This document shows positions 1 through 8,970 of a stretch of 64,000 nt of DNA, piece by piece. This DNA comes from JADJPO01 sp963750395 (lineage in GTDB: Bacteria > Actinomycetota > Actinomycetes > Actinomycetales > Kineosporiaceae). Where the stretch lies: positions 124,001 through 188,000 of the forward strand of contig CAVVQM010000009.1 of NCBI GenBank assembly GCA_963750395.1, read 5' to 3'. Numbering within the stretch: position 1 is the stretch's first letter; each line of letters begins with the position of its first letter. The translations under genes were made by a program, and so were the position numbers. The notes beneath the pieces were generated by a model, which saw only the letters and a program-made list of their open reading frames with translations, made no database searches and was not told the DNA's origin.

Positions 1-1760
1 GCGGATCGCGGCGCGCTCCGGGCAGCACCGCCGGATCGAGCATCCTTGGCGACCGCCTCGATCCCGCAGTCCAGCCCGATCACATCGATCAGGGCCTGGC
101 GCAGGTACTCCTGGTGGGCGCCGCGGGAGAAGGAGGTGGACAGCCCCCCGGTGCCGAACTCGAGCACCAGCCGCTGCCCGTCGTACTCGAGCACCTGGGC
201 GTGCTGCGACACCAGCGACCAGGTGGCCCGCTTCAGCTGGGTCAGATTGGCCATCACGTCCGGCCACATCCGGCGGATCTGCTCGGTGCTGACCTGCCCC
301 TGGGCGTCCGCCGCGGACGACGGGCCCGGCTCGGCGGCCTGCTCGGCCCGCTGGGACGGCCGGTCCCACCCGGCCGGTTCGGCGACCGGTCGGGTGTCCC
401 CACCCGATGCTTCAGGCGCGGTGGCCGGTCGGGTGTCCGCAGCCGATGCTTCAGGCGCGGTGGCCGGTCGGGTATCCGCGGAAGGGACGTCAGGCGAAGC
501 CAGTCCCGGAGCGGATGCCCGACCGGCCACCGGACCGGATCCCGGAGCGGATGCCCGGCCGGCCACCGGACCGGATCCCGGAGCGGAACCAGGAATCGCG
601 ACCCCGAGCCGCTTCTCCACCCGATCCAGACGGGCGCCCAGCCCGCGCTGGGTGTCCTCGGCCCCGGGCAACAGCAGGCGTGCCATGAGCAGTTCGAGTT
701 GGAGTCGCGGCGAGGTGGCCCCGGTCATCTCGGTCAGGGCGGTATTGACCACATCCGCCGCACGGGACAGCTCCGCGCGCCCGAACCGGCCGGCCTGCCC
801 GCGCATCCGAGCCAACTGATCGGCCGGCAGCGCGCGCAGCACCGTGTGCCCGCCGTCCGGGACCGCGGCGACCACGAGCAGGTCCCGAAGCCGTTCGAGC
901 AGATCCTCCACGAACCGGCGCGGATCGTGCCCGGAGGAGACGACGCGATCGAGCACCGCGAAGGCGGCGGCGCCGTCGGCCGCGGCGATCGCATCCACCA
1001 CGTCGTCCAGCAGGGTCGCGTCGGTGTACCCGAGCAGCGAGACCGCCAGCGCGTAGTCGAGCCCATCCGGCCCGCAGCCCGCGATCAACTGGTCGAGCAC
1101 GGACAGCGAGTCCCGAACGGACCCGGCGCCGGCCCGGACGACCAGCGACAGCACGCCCTGACCGACGGCGACCCCCTCGGCCTGGCAGAGCTCGGCCAGG
1201 TAGGCCTCGAGCCGCTCGGGCGGGACCAGACGGAAGGGGTAGTGATGGGTGCGCGAGCGGATGGTTCCGATGACCTTGTCCGGCTCGGTGGTCGCGAACA
1301 GGAAGCGGACGTGCTCCGGGGGCTCCTCGACGATCTTCAGCAGGGCATTGAACCCCTGGGTGGAGACCATGTGGGCCTCGTCGATGATGAAGATCTTGTA
1401 GCGATCCCGTGCCGGGGCGTAGGCCGCTCGTTCGCGCAGGTTGCGCGCGTCGTCCACGCCACCGTGACTGGCCGCGTCGATCTCGACCACGTCCAGGCTG
1501 CCCGGGCCGCCGCGGGCCAGTTCGCGGCACGACTCGCACTCGCCGCAGGGGGTCGCGGTGGGACCCTTTGCGCAGTTCATGCAGCGGGCCATGATGCGCG
1601 CGGAGGTGGTCTTCCCGCAGCCGCGTGGCCCGGAGAACAGATAGGCGTGGTTGACCCGGTCCTTGGTCAGGGCAGCGGTGAGCGGGGCCGTGACATGGTC
1701 CTGGCCGATCACCTCGGCGAAGGTGTCCGGGCGATACCTGCGGTAGAGAGCGGTGGCCAC
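1..1760 (-). CDS. dnaX: DNA polymerase III subunit gamma/tau (partial, 3' end beyond window)
   Basis: Clamp-loader ATPase that places the beta sliding clamp on DNA and couples replisome parts. Reading from a GTG at 1760, the protein starts VATALYRRYRPDTFAEV, the usual DnaX N-terminus. It has a P-loop GPRGCGKTT near residue 44, zinc-ligand cysteines (RCMNC, CGECESC), Walker B IDEAHM, and an SRT arginine-finger motif. After about residue 390 it turns into a Pro/Ala-rich linker with in-frame repeats, as in long tau-type proteins; the C-terminus lies outside the window. The GTG has no Shine-Dalgarno, but a TAGGGT box (1768-1773) ends seven bases upstream, which suggests a leaderless transcript. 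It is divergent from the SRP RNA, a common actinobacterial arrangement. Confidence 0.95.
   Translation of the reverse strand, partial: MATALYRRYRPDTFAEVIGQDHVTAPLTAALTKDRVNHAYLFSGPRGCGKTTSARIMARCMNCAKGPTATPCGECESCRELARGGPGSLDVVEIDAASHGGVDDARNLRERAAYAPARDRYKIFIIDEAHMVSTQGFNALLKIVEEPPEHVRFLFATTEPDKVIGTIRSRTHHYPFRLVPPERLEAYLAELCQAEGVAVGQGVLSLVVRAGAGSVRDSLSVLDQLIAGCGPDGLDYALAVSLLGYTDATLLDDVVDAIAAADGAAAFAVLDRVVSSGHDPRRFVEDLLERLRDLLVVAAVPDGGHTVLRALPADQLARMRGQAGRFGRAELSRAADVVNTALTEMTGATSPRLQLELLMARLLLPGAEDTQRGLGARLDRVEKRLGVAIPGSAPGSGPVAGRASAPGSGPVAGRASAPGLASPDVPSADTRPATAPEASAADTRPATAPEASGGDTRPVAEPAGWDRPSQRAEQAAEPGPSSAADAQGQVSTEQIRRMWPDVMANLTQLKRATWSLVSQHAQVLEYDGQRLVLEFGTGGLSTSFSRGAHQEYLRQALIDVIGLDCGIEAVAKDARSGGAARSAPRS
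385..590. repeat. In-frame tandem repeats in the dnaX linker
   Basis: Two kinds of direct repeat lie side by side: a 39-bp unit (two full copies plus a partial between about 387 and 480) and a 36-bp unit (two copies plus a partial between about 508 and 586). Both lengths are multiples of three. In the dnaX frame they encode DTRPATAPEASAA and GSGPVAGRASAP units, so they expand a flexible linker without breaking the frame. Confidence 0.8.
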
Positions 1761-1826
1761 CCTCGGCACCCTAGCCGCGAGGACCGACCGGTCGGCAGGC
1801 CTGGGCCACTGGGCTAGCATTGACGG

Positions 1827-1917
1827 CGACCCCTCGCGTGGCGTCACCCCGCTGAACTCCCCCAGGGCCGGAAGGCAGCAAGGGTAGGCAGGCTCTGGCG
1901 GGTGCGCGGGGGGTCCT
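1827..1917 (+). ncRNA. ffs: Signal recognition particle RNA, small bacterial type
   Basis: Contains the diagnostic apical SRP motif GGAAGGCAGCAAGGGTAG around 1869-1888, which binds Ffh. Flanking arms close into one long hairpin: GACCCCTCGCG near 1828 pairs with CGCGGGGGGTC ending near 1914. A TAGCAT -10 box at 1815-1820 fits a start near 1827. The product pairs with Ffh to target nascent membrane proteins. Ends are approximate, inferred from stem closure. Confidence 0.93.
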
Positions 1918-1939
1918 TCAGTGCCTCAGGCGGTATCGA

Positions 1940-3713
1940 TCAGACGGTCCCGATCGAGACCGCCGCGCTCTGCGAGGTCACCCAACTGCGCAGGTCGCTG
2001 AGGTCGCCGAGCCCGGCCACGGACTCAGGCCGGGCGTACCAGTAGCCCTGGCCGATGGGCACGCCGAGGCGGCGGACCCACTCGTGGTGTTCCTCGGTCT
2101 CGATCCCCTCGGCGACCACCCGCAGGCCGAGATCGCGCGCGATGCGAGACCAGACCGGCGACGATGGTCCGCGCCGATTCGCTGACCGGCAGCGCCTTGG
2201 TGAACCGCTGATCGATCTTCAGACCTTCGATGGGCTGGTCCAGCAGGTAGCCCATGGAGGAGAACCCGGTCCCGAAGTCGTCGATCATCACGCTGATCCC
2301 GAGGCGCTCCAGTTCGCGCAGCGTGTTGATGGACGGATCCATCTGCTCCAGGATCTGGTCCTCGGTGACCTCCACCTCGAGCCTGCTCGCGGGCACACCC
2401 CCGGCGGCCAGCAGTGCGGCGATGTGCTGCGGCATGGCCGGTTGCAGCAGCATCTCGGGCGAGAGGTTGACCGCGATGCGCACGTCGGTCGGCGACTTGC
2501 CGGCCATGCCGATGGCACGTTGCAGGACCCACTGGGTGAGCTCGGGCATCCGGCCGCTGCGGCGGGCGAAGTCGAGCACGTGCGCCGGGCCGTTCACTCG
2601 CCCGGACGAGTCGCGCCAGCGCAGCAGGGCCTCGACGGAGACGACCCTGCCGCTGTCCAGATCGACCAGGGGCTGCAGGAACAGGTCGAGGTCGCGATCG
2701 CGCAGTGCCCGCGAGACGGACTCGTCGATGTTGGCCTGTACCAGGGCCGCGCGGCCGAGGTCGGAGGCGTAGACGCGCCAGGTGCCGCGCTGCCGCTTGG
2801 CGGCATACATCGCCTGGTCGGCGCGGCGCAGCAGATCCTCGGCCTGCAGCCCGGGCATGGCCAGCGCGATGCCGATGCTCGACCCGAGTTGGTAGTGGCG
2901 CCCCCCGACGTCGAACGGGGCGCCGATCAGTTCGTGGATCCGCCCCGCGACCGCCTCGGCCTCGACCACGCCGGCGGAGATCACCGCGACGAACTCATCA
3001 CCGCCGAGCCGACCGGTCAGGTCGCCCGAGCGCACCACCCGGGAGAGCCTGGCGGCGACCTCCTGGAGCACCAGGTCACCGATCGCGTGCCCGCTGTTGT
3101 CGTTGACCTGCTTGAACCGATCGAGATCGATGAACAGGACGGCGCAGAGTTCCTCACGGCTCAGCATCGCCGCGATCCTGGACAGCACCCGGCTGCGGTT
3201 CGCCAGCCCGGTCAGCGGGTCGTGGTAGGCGAGGTAGTGCAGTCGTTGCCGCAACCGGTCCCGCTCGGTCACGTCGCGCACGCTCACCAGCACGTCCTGC
3301 CCACGCAGCGACAGGGCCGCCTCGAACACGACGTGCTCGCGGCGCCCCTCGATCAGCTGCGGCGAGGTCTCACCGGCGTCCAACCGCTGGACGGCGGCCG
3401 CGAACGCCCGGCGGGGTAGGGCGATCGCCGTCCAGACCTTGACGTCAGTCCAGACCGCCTGCGCGCCCAGGATCCGCTCGCCGGCGGGACTCACGTAGCT
3501 GAGGGATCCGTCCCGCCGAGCGATCATGATGGCGTCGGCGGAGTCCTCCAGCAGCGACTCGTAGTAGCTCTGCCGAGCCTGCAGCTCCCCGCTGAGCCGC
3601 CGCAGCAGGCGCTGGGAAAGGATCTGGCGAACCACCACGACGACGAGGGCGAGACAGATGGCAATGAGGACGGCGAGCGTCACGACGGCGGCCGGCCTCA
3701 CCGCTCCACCCAC
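1940..3713 (-). CDS. Membrane GGDEF-EAL protein with PAS domain (cyclic-di-GMP turnover), frameshifted
   Basis: Likely diguanylate cyclase/phosphodiesterase. From a GTG at 3713 (in-frame alternative 3701, with GGAGG at 3714-3718) the order is one N-terminal membrane helix (VVTLAVLIAICLALVVVVV), a PAS-like segment, a GGDEF domain with intact GGDEF (LGGDEFVAVI), and an EAL domain with intact EAL. Near 2144 one extra base breaks the frame inside the EAL domain: one frame ends at TIVAGLVS, and the next frame continues at once with IARDLGLRVVAEGIE and runs to a stop at 1940. Removing one base restores the family sequence, so a sequencing insertion or a very recent mutation is likely. A longer upstream start would run into the tRNA gene at 3867. 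Confidence 0.85.
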
Positions 3714-3866
3714 CCTCCACTGGTTCGGTCCCTTCGGCGCTTCATCGGCAGTCCGGCGGGCGTGCTTCACCCGGCCGAGGGCCTCAAACCAGGGCAGGGC
3801 GCGATCTTGAGGGGCCGTCCGCGCGAGTGACCGGAGTCCTCCGGCCGGTTGGGTAGACTCCCCGGC

Positions 3867-3951
3867 GGAGGATTCGCCTAGTGGCCTAGGGCGCACGCTT
3901 GGAAAGCGTGTTGGGTTAACACCCTCAGGGGTTCGAATCCCCTATCCTCCG
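3867..3951 (+). tRNA. tRNA-Ser (anticodon GGA)
   Basis: Acceptor stem GGAGGAT (3867-3873) pairs with ATCCTCC (3944-3950), with discriminator G3951 and an encoded CCA at 3952-3954. Anticodon stem CACGC/GCGTG encloses loop TTGGAAA, giving anticodon GGA at 3901-3903. A long variable arm and the T-loop GTTCGAATC are present, as expected for a class II serine tRNA reading UCC and UCU. Confidence 0.97.
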
Positions 3952-3985
3952 CCAGCGTTGCCGTGCCGGACGGGCCTCGGCCGCC

Positions 3986-4036
3986 TCAGCAGCTCGATCG
4001 GCTCAGCAGCTCGATCGGCTCAGCAGTTCGATCGGC
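3986..4036. repeat. 17-bp tandem repeat, three copies
   Basis: Unit TCAGCAGCTCGATCGGC at 3986-4002, 4003-4019 and 4020-4036; the last copy has one change. The third copy encodes the end of the adjacent minus-strand GH3 gene and its stop codon, so each copy carries a TGA on that strand. It lies between the tRNA and the gene end. No function is visible; replication slippage is the likely origin. Confidence 0.85.
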
Positions 4037-5663
4037 TCAGGCCCGACACCTCGACGGGCAGCGCGCCCCGCGGCGGCGCGGCCCCGGCGAGCACCTCCGC
4101 CAGCGCGTCGAAGGAGCCCGCGGTGTCACCGAACAGGGCGTAGGCGCGCTGTGCGCCGGAGGCCGCCACGGCACCGGTCAGCACGGTCGGCCAGCCGAGG
4201 GCGACGACGATCTCGGACGGCGCCACGCCGCCGTCGGAGGTCAGGGCGACCCGGGGGCCCGAGCCGGTCCCCAGACCGGCCCGCCGGGCCGCGGCCGCGA
4301 AACGGGCGCGCTGTCCAGCACTCCCGCCGACCAGCCGCACGGACGTCAGCGGTCCGGCGGGGCACTCGCCGAGCACCTGGGTGATCGCCGCCGCCGAGAC
4401 CGCCCGGGAGGCGGCCTGCGCGGTGGCCGCGATCCCGTCGGGCACCCCGGCAGCGTCCACCCGTCGAGCCTGCCACCGTTGCAGGGCAACGACCTTCGCG
4501 GCGGCGTCCTCCGCGCGGGCCCGGGGCACGCCGCCGGTCTCGATCGCCGTGATGAGCGCCGCGTGCGTGGCCTCGGTGTCGGCGGGCATGAGCAGCAGGT
4601 CGGCTCCGGCGGCCAGCGCCCGGACTCCCGGATCGCCCCCTCGACGGACCGCGCCCATGCCCAGGGAGTCGGTGACGGCGACGCCGTCGAATCCACGGTC
4701 CCGCAGGAGCTGATATCCCTTGGTGGACAGGCTGATCGGGACGCCCGGGTCGATCGCCTCGACCGCGATGTGGCTCATCATGACGGCCGGTGCACCGGCC
4801 TCGGCCGCCGCGTCGAACGGCAGCAGGTCGCGATCGCGGAGCTGGGCCAGGCCGGCCTTCTGCACCGGTAGGGCCGTGTGGCTGTCCGCCGTCACCGATC
4901 CGTGGCCGGGATAGTGCTTGGCGGTCGAGACGAGGCCGCCGTCGGTGAAGCCGCGCACCGCGGCCGCGGTGGCCAGCGAGGCGACCTGGGCGTCGTCCGA
5001 TGCTGCGCGGGTGCCGATGGTCGGATCCGACGGGCCGATGGTGACGTCGGCGTCCGGCGCGAACACCCAGGTGAACCCCAGCGAGCGCAGTTCGACGGCG
5101 GTCGCCCGGGCCAGCTCCTCCACGGCCTGCACACCCTCGGCGGCGTCGCCGCGGTCCAGATCACCGGCGACGGCGGCGCCGGAGGCCATGAACGGGGGCA
5201 GAGCCGTGGCCAACTCGCCCAGGTGCGAGACCAGGCCACCCTCCTGGTCGACGCCGATCACCGCTGGGACGTCGCGTCCGTCCTCGGCGACGGCCCGCTG
5301 CACGGCCGCTCCGGTCGCCCTGACCTGCTCGCGGGTCTCGATGTTGGCGCCGGTCAGGCACACCCCGGCCAGATGCAGGTCGGCCACCAGGCGCGCGGCG
5401 GCGTCCGGGTCGGTGCCGTGGTAGCGGCCGATGATCACCTGCCCGGCCAGGCGAGCCGGTTCCCATCCCGCGACCTCGGTCCGCGCCGCAGCCAGTTCGG
5501 CGTTGGTCGGACCCCACGGCAGCGACTGATCCGGATCGGGGGACGCCCCGGTGCTGACGGCCGGCGAATCGGATGGCGGCGAGACTGCCGGACCGGCGGA
5601 CGACGCCGAGCACGCGGCCAGAGCGAGAACCCCGACCAGCAGTGGGCTGACGCCTCGCTTCAC
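4020..5663 (-). CDS. GH3 beta-N-acetylhexosaminidase lipoprotein, NagZ-like
   Basis: Probable cell-surface glycosidase that removes terminal GlcNAc from wall fragments or other glycans. The 547-residue protein begins with a lipoprotein signal peptide whose lipobox LAAC ends at Cys18, then a Ser/Pro-rich tether and one GH3 domain. The NagZ signature KHYPGHG followed by D-S-H is present, as is the nucleophile context VTDSLGMGA. The GTG start at 5663 overlaps the upstream TGA (GTGA), so translation is probably coupled to the HerA-like ATPase gene. NagZ enzymes of Gram-negatives are cytosolic; the lipobox indicates an outer-face location here. Substrate is inferred from family. Confidence 0.88.
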   Translation of the reverse strand: MKRGVSPLLVGVLALAACSASSAGPAVSPPSDSPAVSTGASPDPDQSLPWGPTNAELAAARTEVAGWEPARLAGQVIIGRYHGTDPDAAARLVADLHLAGVCLTGANIETREQVRATGAAVQRAVAEDGRDVPAVIGVDQEGGLVSHLGELATALPPFMASGAAVAGDLDRGDAAEGVQAVEELARATAVELRSLGFTWVFAPDADVTIGPSDPTIGTRAASDDAQVASLATAAAVRGFTDGGLVSTAKHYPGHGSVTADSHTALPVQKAGLAQLRDRDLLPFDAAAEAGAPAVMMSHIAVEAIDPGVPISLSTKGYQLLRDRGFDGVAVTDSLGMGAVRRGGDPGVRALAAGADLLLMPADTEATHAALITAIETGGVPRARAEDAAAKVVALQRWQARRVDAAGVPDGIAATAQAASRAVSAAAITQVLGECPAGPLTSVRLVGGSAGQRARFAAAARRAGLGTGSGPRVALTSDGGVAPSEIVVALGWPTVLTGAVAASGAQRAYALFGDTAGSFDALAEVLAGAAPPRGALPVEVSGLSRSNC

Positions 5664-7273
5664 CGGTTTCGGCGCGCTGTTCCGAGGATGCTGCGCGTGA
5701 TCTCCCGGCCGAGAACCGTTCCGGCCGAACGCAGGAAGCTCTTGAAGGCGCTCGACTTGACCACACCCTCGACCAGACCGGGCTCCTCCTTGGCCGCCTT
5801 GCGCGAGCGTGGGGCGGGGCGGTCGTCGGCCGGTTGGTCGTCCTCGGACCGGTGGACGGGCTCCTCGCGAGACGTACTGCGGGTGGAGACAGCGCTCTCG
5901 GACGGCGGGGGCGCCAGCTTGGCGGCCAGCCGTTCGTAGGCGGACTCCCGGTCGATCTCGGTGCCGTACTCGGCCAGCAACGGGGAGGCGGCCACGACGG
6001 CGCTGATCTGCTCGGCCGGGGCGGGGGACATCGCGGAGAGCGGCGCGCGAAGCCGGGTCCACGCCACCGGGGTCGGCGCACCCCGCTCGGACAGCACCGT
6101 GATCACCGCCTCGCCGATGCCGAGCTGGGTGAGCAGCTCCTCCAGGTCATAGCTCGAGTTCGGGAAGGTGGACGCGGTCGCCCGCAGAGCCTTGGCGTCG
6201 TCCGGGGTGTAGGCCCGAAGGGCGTGCTGCACGCGGTTGCCGAGCTGGGCGAGGACGTCGGCATCGACGTCCTTGGGCGTCTGGGTCACGAAGAAGACCC
6301 CGACCCCCTTGGACCGGATCAGCCGCACGGTCTGGGTGATCTGGTCCAGGAACGCCTTGCTGGCGTCCTTGAACAGCAGGTGCGCCTCGTCGAAGAAGAA
6401 GACCAGCTTGGGCCGATCGAGATCGCCCGCCTCGGGCAGTTCGTCGAACAGATCGGCCAGCAGCCACAGCAGGAAGGTGGAGAAGAGCGCCGGCTTGTCC
6501 TGCACCGCAGGCAGTTCCAGGCAGGTGATGACACCCCGCCCGTCCGCGGCGGTGCGCATCAGATCGGCGGTGTCGAACTCGGGCTCGCCGAAGAACTTCT
6601 CGGCACCCGCGTCGGAGAACGCGATCAGCTCACGCAGGATCACCCCGGCGGTCGCCTTGCTCAGGCCGCCCAGCCCCTTGAGGTCGCCCTGTCCCTCCTC
6701 GGAGACCAGGTAGTGGACGACCGAGCGCAGGTCCTTCAGGTCGAGCAGCGCCAATCCCGCCTTGTCCGCGAAGTGGAAGACCAGGGACAGCGACGAGGTC
6801 TGGGTGTCGTTGAGGTCGAGGACCTTCGCCAGCAGGGTCGGCCCGAACGAGGTGACCGTCGCCCGGACGGGGACGCCGGCGCCCTCGCCGCCCAGTGCCA
6901 GGAACTCGACGGGGAACCCGGTGGCCTGCCAGTCCTGACCGATGCTCGTCGTCCGCGCCAGCAGCTTCTCACTGGACGAGCCGGGCTGGACGACCCCGGA
7001 CAGGTCGCCCTTGATGTCGGCCATGAACACCGGCACGCCCTGACCCGACAACTGCTCGGCCATCACCTGCAGCGTCTTGGTCTTGCCGGTGCCGGTCGCA
7101 CCGGCGACCAGCCCGTGCCGGTTGAGCATCCCGAGGGGGATGCGCACCTGTGCCTCGACGACCGGCTCGTTGTCGACGAGGAGGGCGCCGAGTTCGAGCG
7201 CGGGCCCGGTGAAGGCGTATCCCCTCTTCACCGTCTCGACGACGGACTGGTCCCCGTCCTGGCTGGCGGGCAT
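5660..7273 (-). CDS. HerA/YjgR-like ATPase (DUF853 family)
   Basis: A 537-residue P-loop ATPase of the HerA-FtsK class. Walker A is GATGTGKT near residue 57; Walker B is KLVFFFDEAHLLF near residue 290; the family segment FFVTQTPKDVDADVLAQLG follows. The C-terminal 100 residues are charged and low in complexity. Its cellular task is not established (E. coli YjgR is the best-known relative); DNA translocation or a helicase role is inferred from the fold. ATG 7273 follows AGGGAG by six bases. The stop overlaps the start of the GH3 gene by four bases. Confidence 0.88.
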   Translation of the reverse strand: MPASQDGDQSVVETVKRGYAFTGPALELGALLVDNEPVVEAQVRIPLGMLNRHGLVAGATGTGKTKTLQVMAEQLSGQGVPVFMADIKGDLSGVVQPGSSSEKLLARTTSIGQDWQATGFPVEFLALGGEGAGVPVRATVTSFGPTLLAKVLDLNDTQTSSLSLVFHFADKAGLALLDLKDLRSVVHYLVSEEGQGDLKGLGGLSKATAGVILRELIAFSDAGAEKFFGEPEFDTADLMRTAADGRGVITCLELPAVQDKPALFSTFLLWLLADLFDELPEAGDLDRPKLVFFFDEAHLLFKDASKAFLDQITQTVRLIRSKGVGVFFVTQTPKDVDADVLAQLGNRVQHALRAYTPDDAKALRATASTFPNSSYDLEELLTQLGIGEAVITVLSERGAPTPVAWTRLRAPLSAMSPAPAEQISAVVAASPLLAEYGTEIDRESAYERLAAKLAPPPSESAVSTRSTSREEPVHRSEDDQPADDRPAPRSRKAAKEEPGLVEGVVKSSAFKSFLRSAGTVLGREITRSILGTARRNR

Positions 7274-7423
7274 GGCGGTCTCCCTGTTCCGGCGGTCACG
7301 TCTGTCGTCTCGACCATTCGGACAGGCCGCGGTATCGGGCGTTCGAACAGACCCGAAGCAGCCGACCGTCGGACGACCCCATCACTGCGCGCAGCGTACC
7401 GGGCGCCGGTTAGACTGTTCTGG

Positions 7424-7798
7424 GTGATCTTCAAAGCCGTGGGGGACGGCCGGCCGTATCCGGACCACGGCTTCGCGACCACCCGGCAGTGGTCCAAGAT
7501 CCCCCCGCGCCAGGTGCGCCTCGACAGCCTGATCACCGTCCGCCGGACCCTGGACCTGACCCAGCTGCTGTCCGAGGACTCGACCTTCTACGGCGATCTG
7601 TTCGCCCATGTGGTGGCCTGGCGCGGCGATCTGTACCTCGAGACCGGCCTGCACCGCGCCGTCCGGGCGGCCCTGGCCCGCCAGGTCACCCTGGCCTGCC
7701 GGGTGCTGGTGCTGCCCGATGCCCTGGAACCTGGCCCCATCGATGTGCGAGATGTCAGCGGGTCGGCTGGACGAATGGCCCCATACGAACGATCCTGA
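7424..7798 (+). CDS. Small ParB-like-fold protein, often annotated as VapB-family antitoxin
   Basis: A 124-residue protein with the conserved actinobacterial pattern IPPRQVRLDSL near residue 24 and LYLETGLHRAVRA near residue 70, reminiscent of the ParB/sulfiredoxin fold. Databases commonly label this family VapB antitoxin, but no toxin gene lies beside it and its usual neighbour is the LytR_C gene, as here. The C-terminal 25 residues look like an extension. GTG 7424 lies seven bases after TAGACT (7411-7416) with no ribosome-binding site, so the mRNA is probably leaderless. Function is unknown. Confidence 0.75.
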   Translation: MIFKAVGDGRPYPDHGFATTRQWSKIPPRQVRLDSLITVRRTLDLTQLLSEDSTFYGDLFAHVVAWRGDLYLETGLHRAVRAALARQVTLACRVLVLPDALEPGPIDVRDVSGSAGRMAPYERS

Positions 7799-7803
7799 CC
7801 CGG

Positions 7804-8484
7804 ATGGCTGGCCGAACGGACGGCGAGAACCCGGCCACCGAGGAGATCCGCTTTCCCGGTGACAGGCCGGGTAGTGGTCATGAGGCGTCGTCAGAGTTCG
7901 AGGAGGAGGAGCTGTCCGAGGCGGACCTCATCGTCCAGCGCCGCCAGGAGTCGGCGCGTCGGCAGCGACGGCAGAGCCTGACCTTCCTGACCTTGTTCGC
8001 CCTGATCCTGCTGCTCGGTGTGCTGGCGCTGGCGGCCTACTTCCAGAGGATCACTCTGCCGTTCGGCAGCGGGCGGCCCGCCGCACTGCCGACCTGCCCC
8101 ACGGCCTCGCCGACTCTGCTGACCCCTGGCGAGGTCAGCGTGCACGTCTTCAACGCCTCGACCCGCAACGGCCTGGCCCTGAGCGTGGCACGCGAGTTGC
8201 AGGGGCGCGGCTTCCTCATCCCGTCCAGCCCCGCCAACGATCCCCACAAGACCAAGGTCACGACGATGGCGGTGATCCGGCACGGTCCCGACGGGCTGCT
8301 GGCCGCCCAGACCGTCGCCACGATCGTGGACGGCGAGGTGACCTACGCCGAGGACGACCGCACCGGGACGGATGTCGACCTGGTCCTCGGCGGTGCCTTC
8401 AAGCTGGTGCCGAAGGCAGCGCCCTCCGCGTCACCGTCCGCGGTCGCGCCCGCCCCGACGCCGACCTGCCAGCCGGCCTCCTGA
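7804..8484 (+). CDS. LytR C-terminal domain membrane protein
   Basis: A 226-residue single-pass membrane protein. An acidic N-terminal region with an RRQESARRQRRQS stretch is followed by one hydrophobic helix (about residues 58-80), then an extracytoplasmic LytR_C domain (VSVHVFNASTRNGLA) and a Ser/Pro/Ala-rich tail. This domain occurs in cell-envelope proteins related to LytR-CpsA-Psr enzymes but without the catalytic part; its role is unknown. It begins five bases after the preceding gene and is probably co-transcribed with it. Confidence 0.85.
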   Translation: MAGRTDGENPATEEIRFPGDRPGSGHEASSEFEEEELSEADLIVQRRQESARRQRRQSLTFLTLFALILLLGVLALAAYFQRITLPFGSGRPAALPTCPTASPTLLTPGEVSVHVFNASTRNGLALSVARELQGRGFLIPSSPANDPHKTKVTTMAVIRHGPDGLLAAQTVATIVDGEVTYAEDDRTGTDVDLVLGGAFKLVPKAAPSASPSAVAPAPTPTCQPAS

Positions 8485-8514
8485 GGGGACGACGCCGGCG
8501 AAGCAGACGCGGCG

Positions 8515-8922
8515 TCAGTCCACCGAGAGTGGCTCGATATCGCTGGAGCAGTACATGCACTTGACCGCGTCGACCGGGACGAACGACTTGCAGTAGTCAC
8601 ACTCCCGATTGCCCTGGGCCCTGAAGTTCATGCCGACCTTGACCAGGGCGCGAACGAGCAGGAGCAGCACGACGGCGATCAGCAGGAAGTTGAGCAGGGC
8701 GCCGAGGAAGGTGCCGTAGCGTACCTCGGTGCCGTTGAGGTTGACCGAGAGGTGGCTCGGGTCGGGGAAGGTGAACAGGGCCCCGATCAGCCCCATCATC
8801 ACGTCGTTGGCGAAGGTGTCCACGACGGCCCCGAAGGCGACCCCGAGAATCACGCCGATGGCAAGGTCGACAACGTTGCCCGATAGCGCGAAGAGCTTGA
8901 AATCCCTGATGAACTCTCCCAT
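8515..8922 (-). CDS. mscL: Large-conductance mechanosensitive channel MscL with C-terminal zinc ribbon
   Basis: A pressure-release channel of the inner membrane. The 135-residue protein has the conserved N-terminus FIRDFKLFALSGNVVDLAIG, transmembrane helix 1, a periplasmic loop, and helix 2 (LNFLLIAVVLLLLVRAL). The usual C-terminal cytoplasmic helical bundle is replaced by a short segment with two CxxC knuckles (CDYC and CMYC, about residues 108-128), a likely zinc ribbon. It converges with the LytR_C gene; a GACGCCG/CGGCGTC hairpin at 8491-8516 sits between the two ends. Confidence 0.93.
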   Translation of the reverse strand: MGEFIRDFKLFALSGNVVDLAIGVILGVAFGAVVDTFANDVMMGLIGALFTFPDPSHLSVNLNGTEVRYGTFLGALLNFLLIAVVLLLLVRALVKVGMNFRAQGNRECDYCKSFVPVDAVKCMYCSSDIEPLSVD

Positions 8923-8970
8923 GCGCGGAGCGTAGACCGGCGCAGCGGGACCCCGGCAACCCCTTCGTCG

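Noticed and set aside
114..1817. Long plus-strand frames across dnaX, and similar long frames opposite other genes
   Set aside because: They are Arg/Gly/Pro-rich shadows of genes on the other strand, caused by high GC content.
7424..7798. Antitoxin of a VapBC module
   Set aside because: No PIN-domain toxin is adjacent; the neighbour is a LytR_C protein. The family label seems to be an annotation habit.
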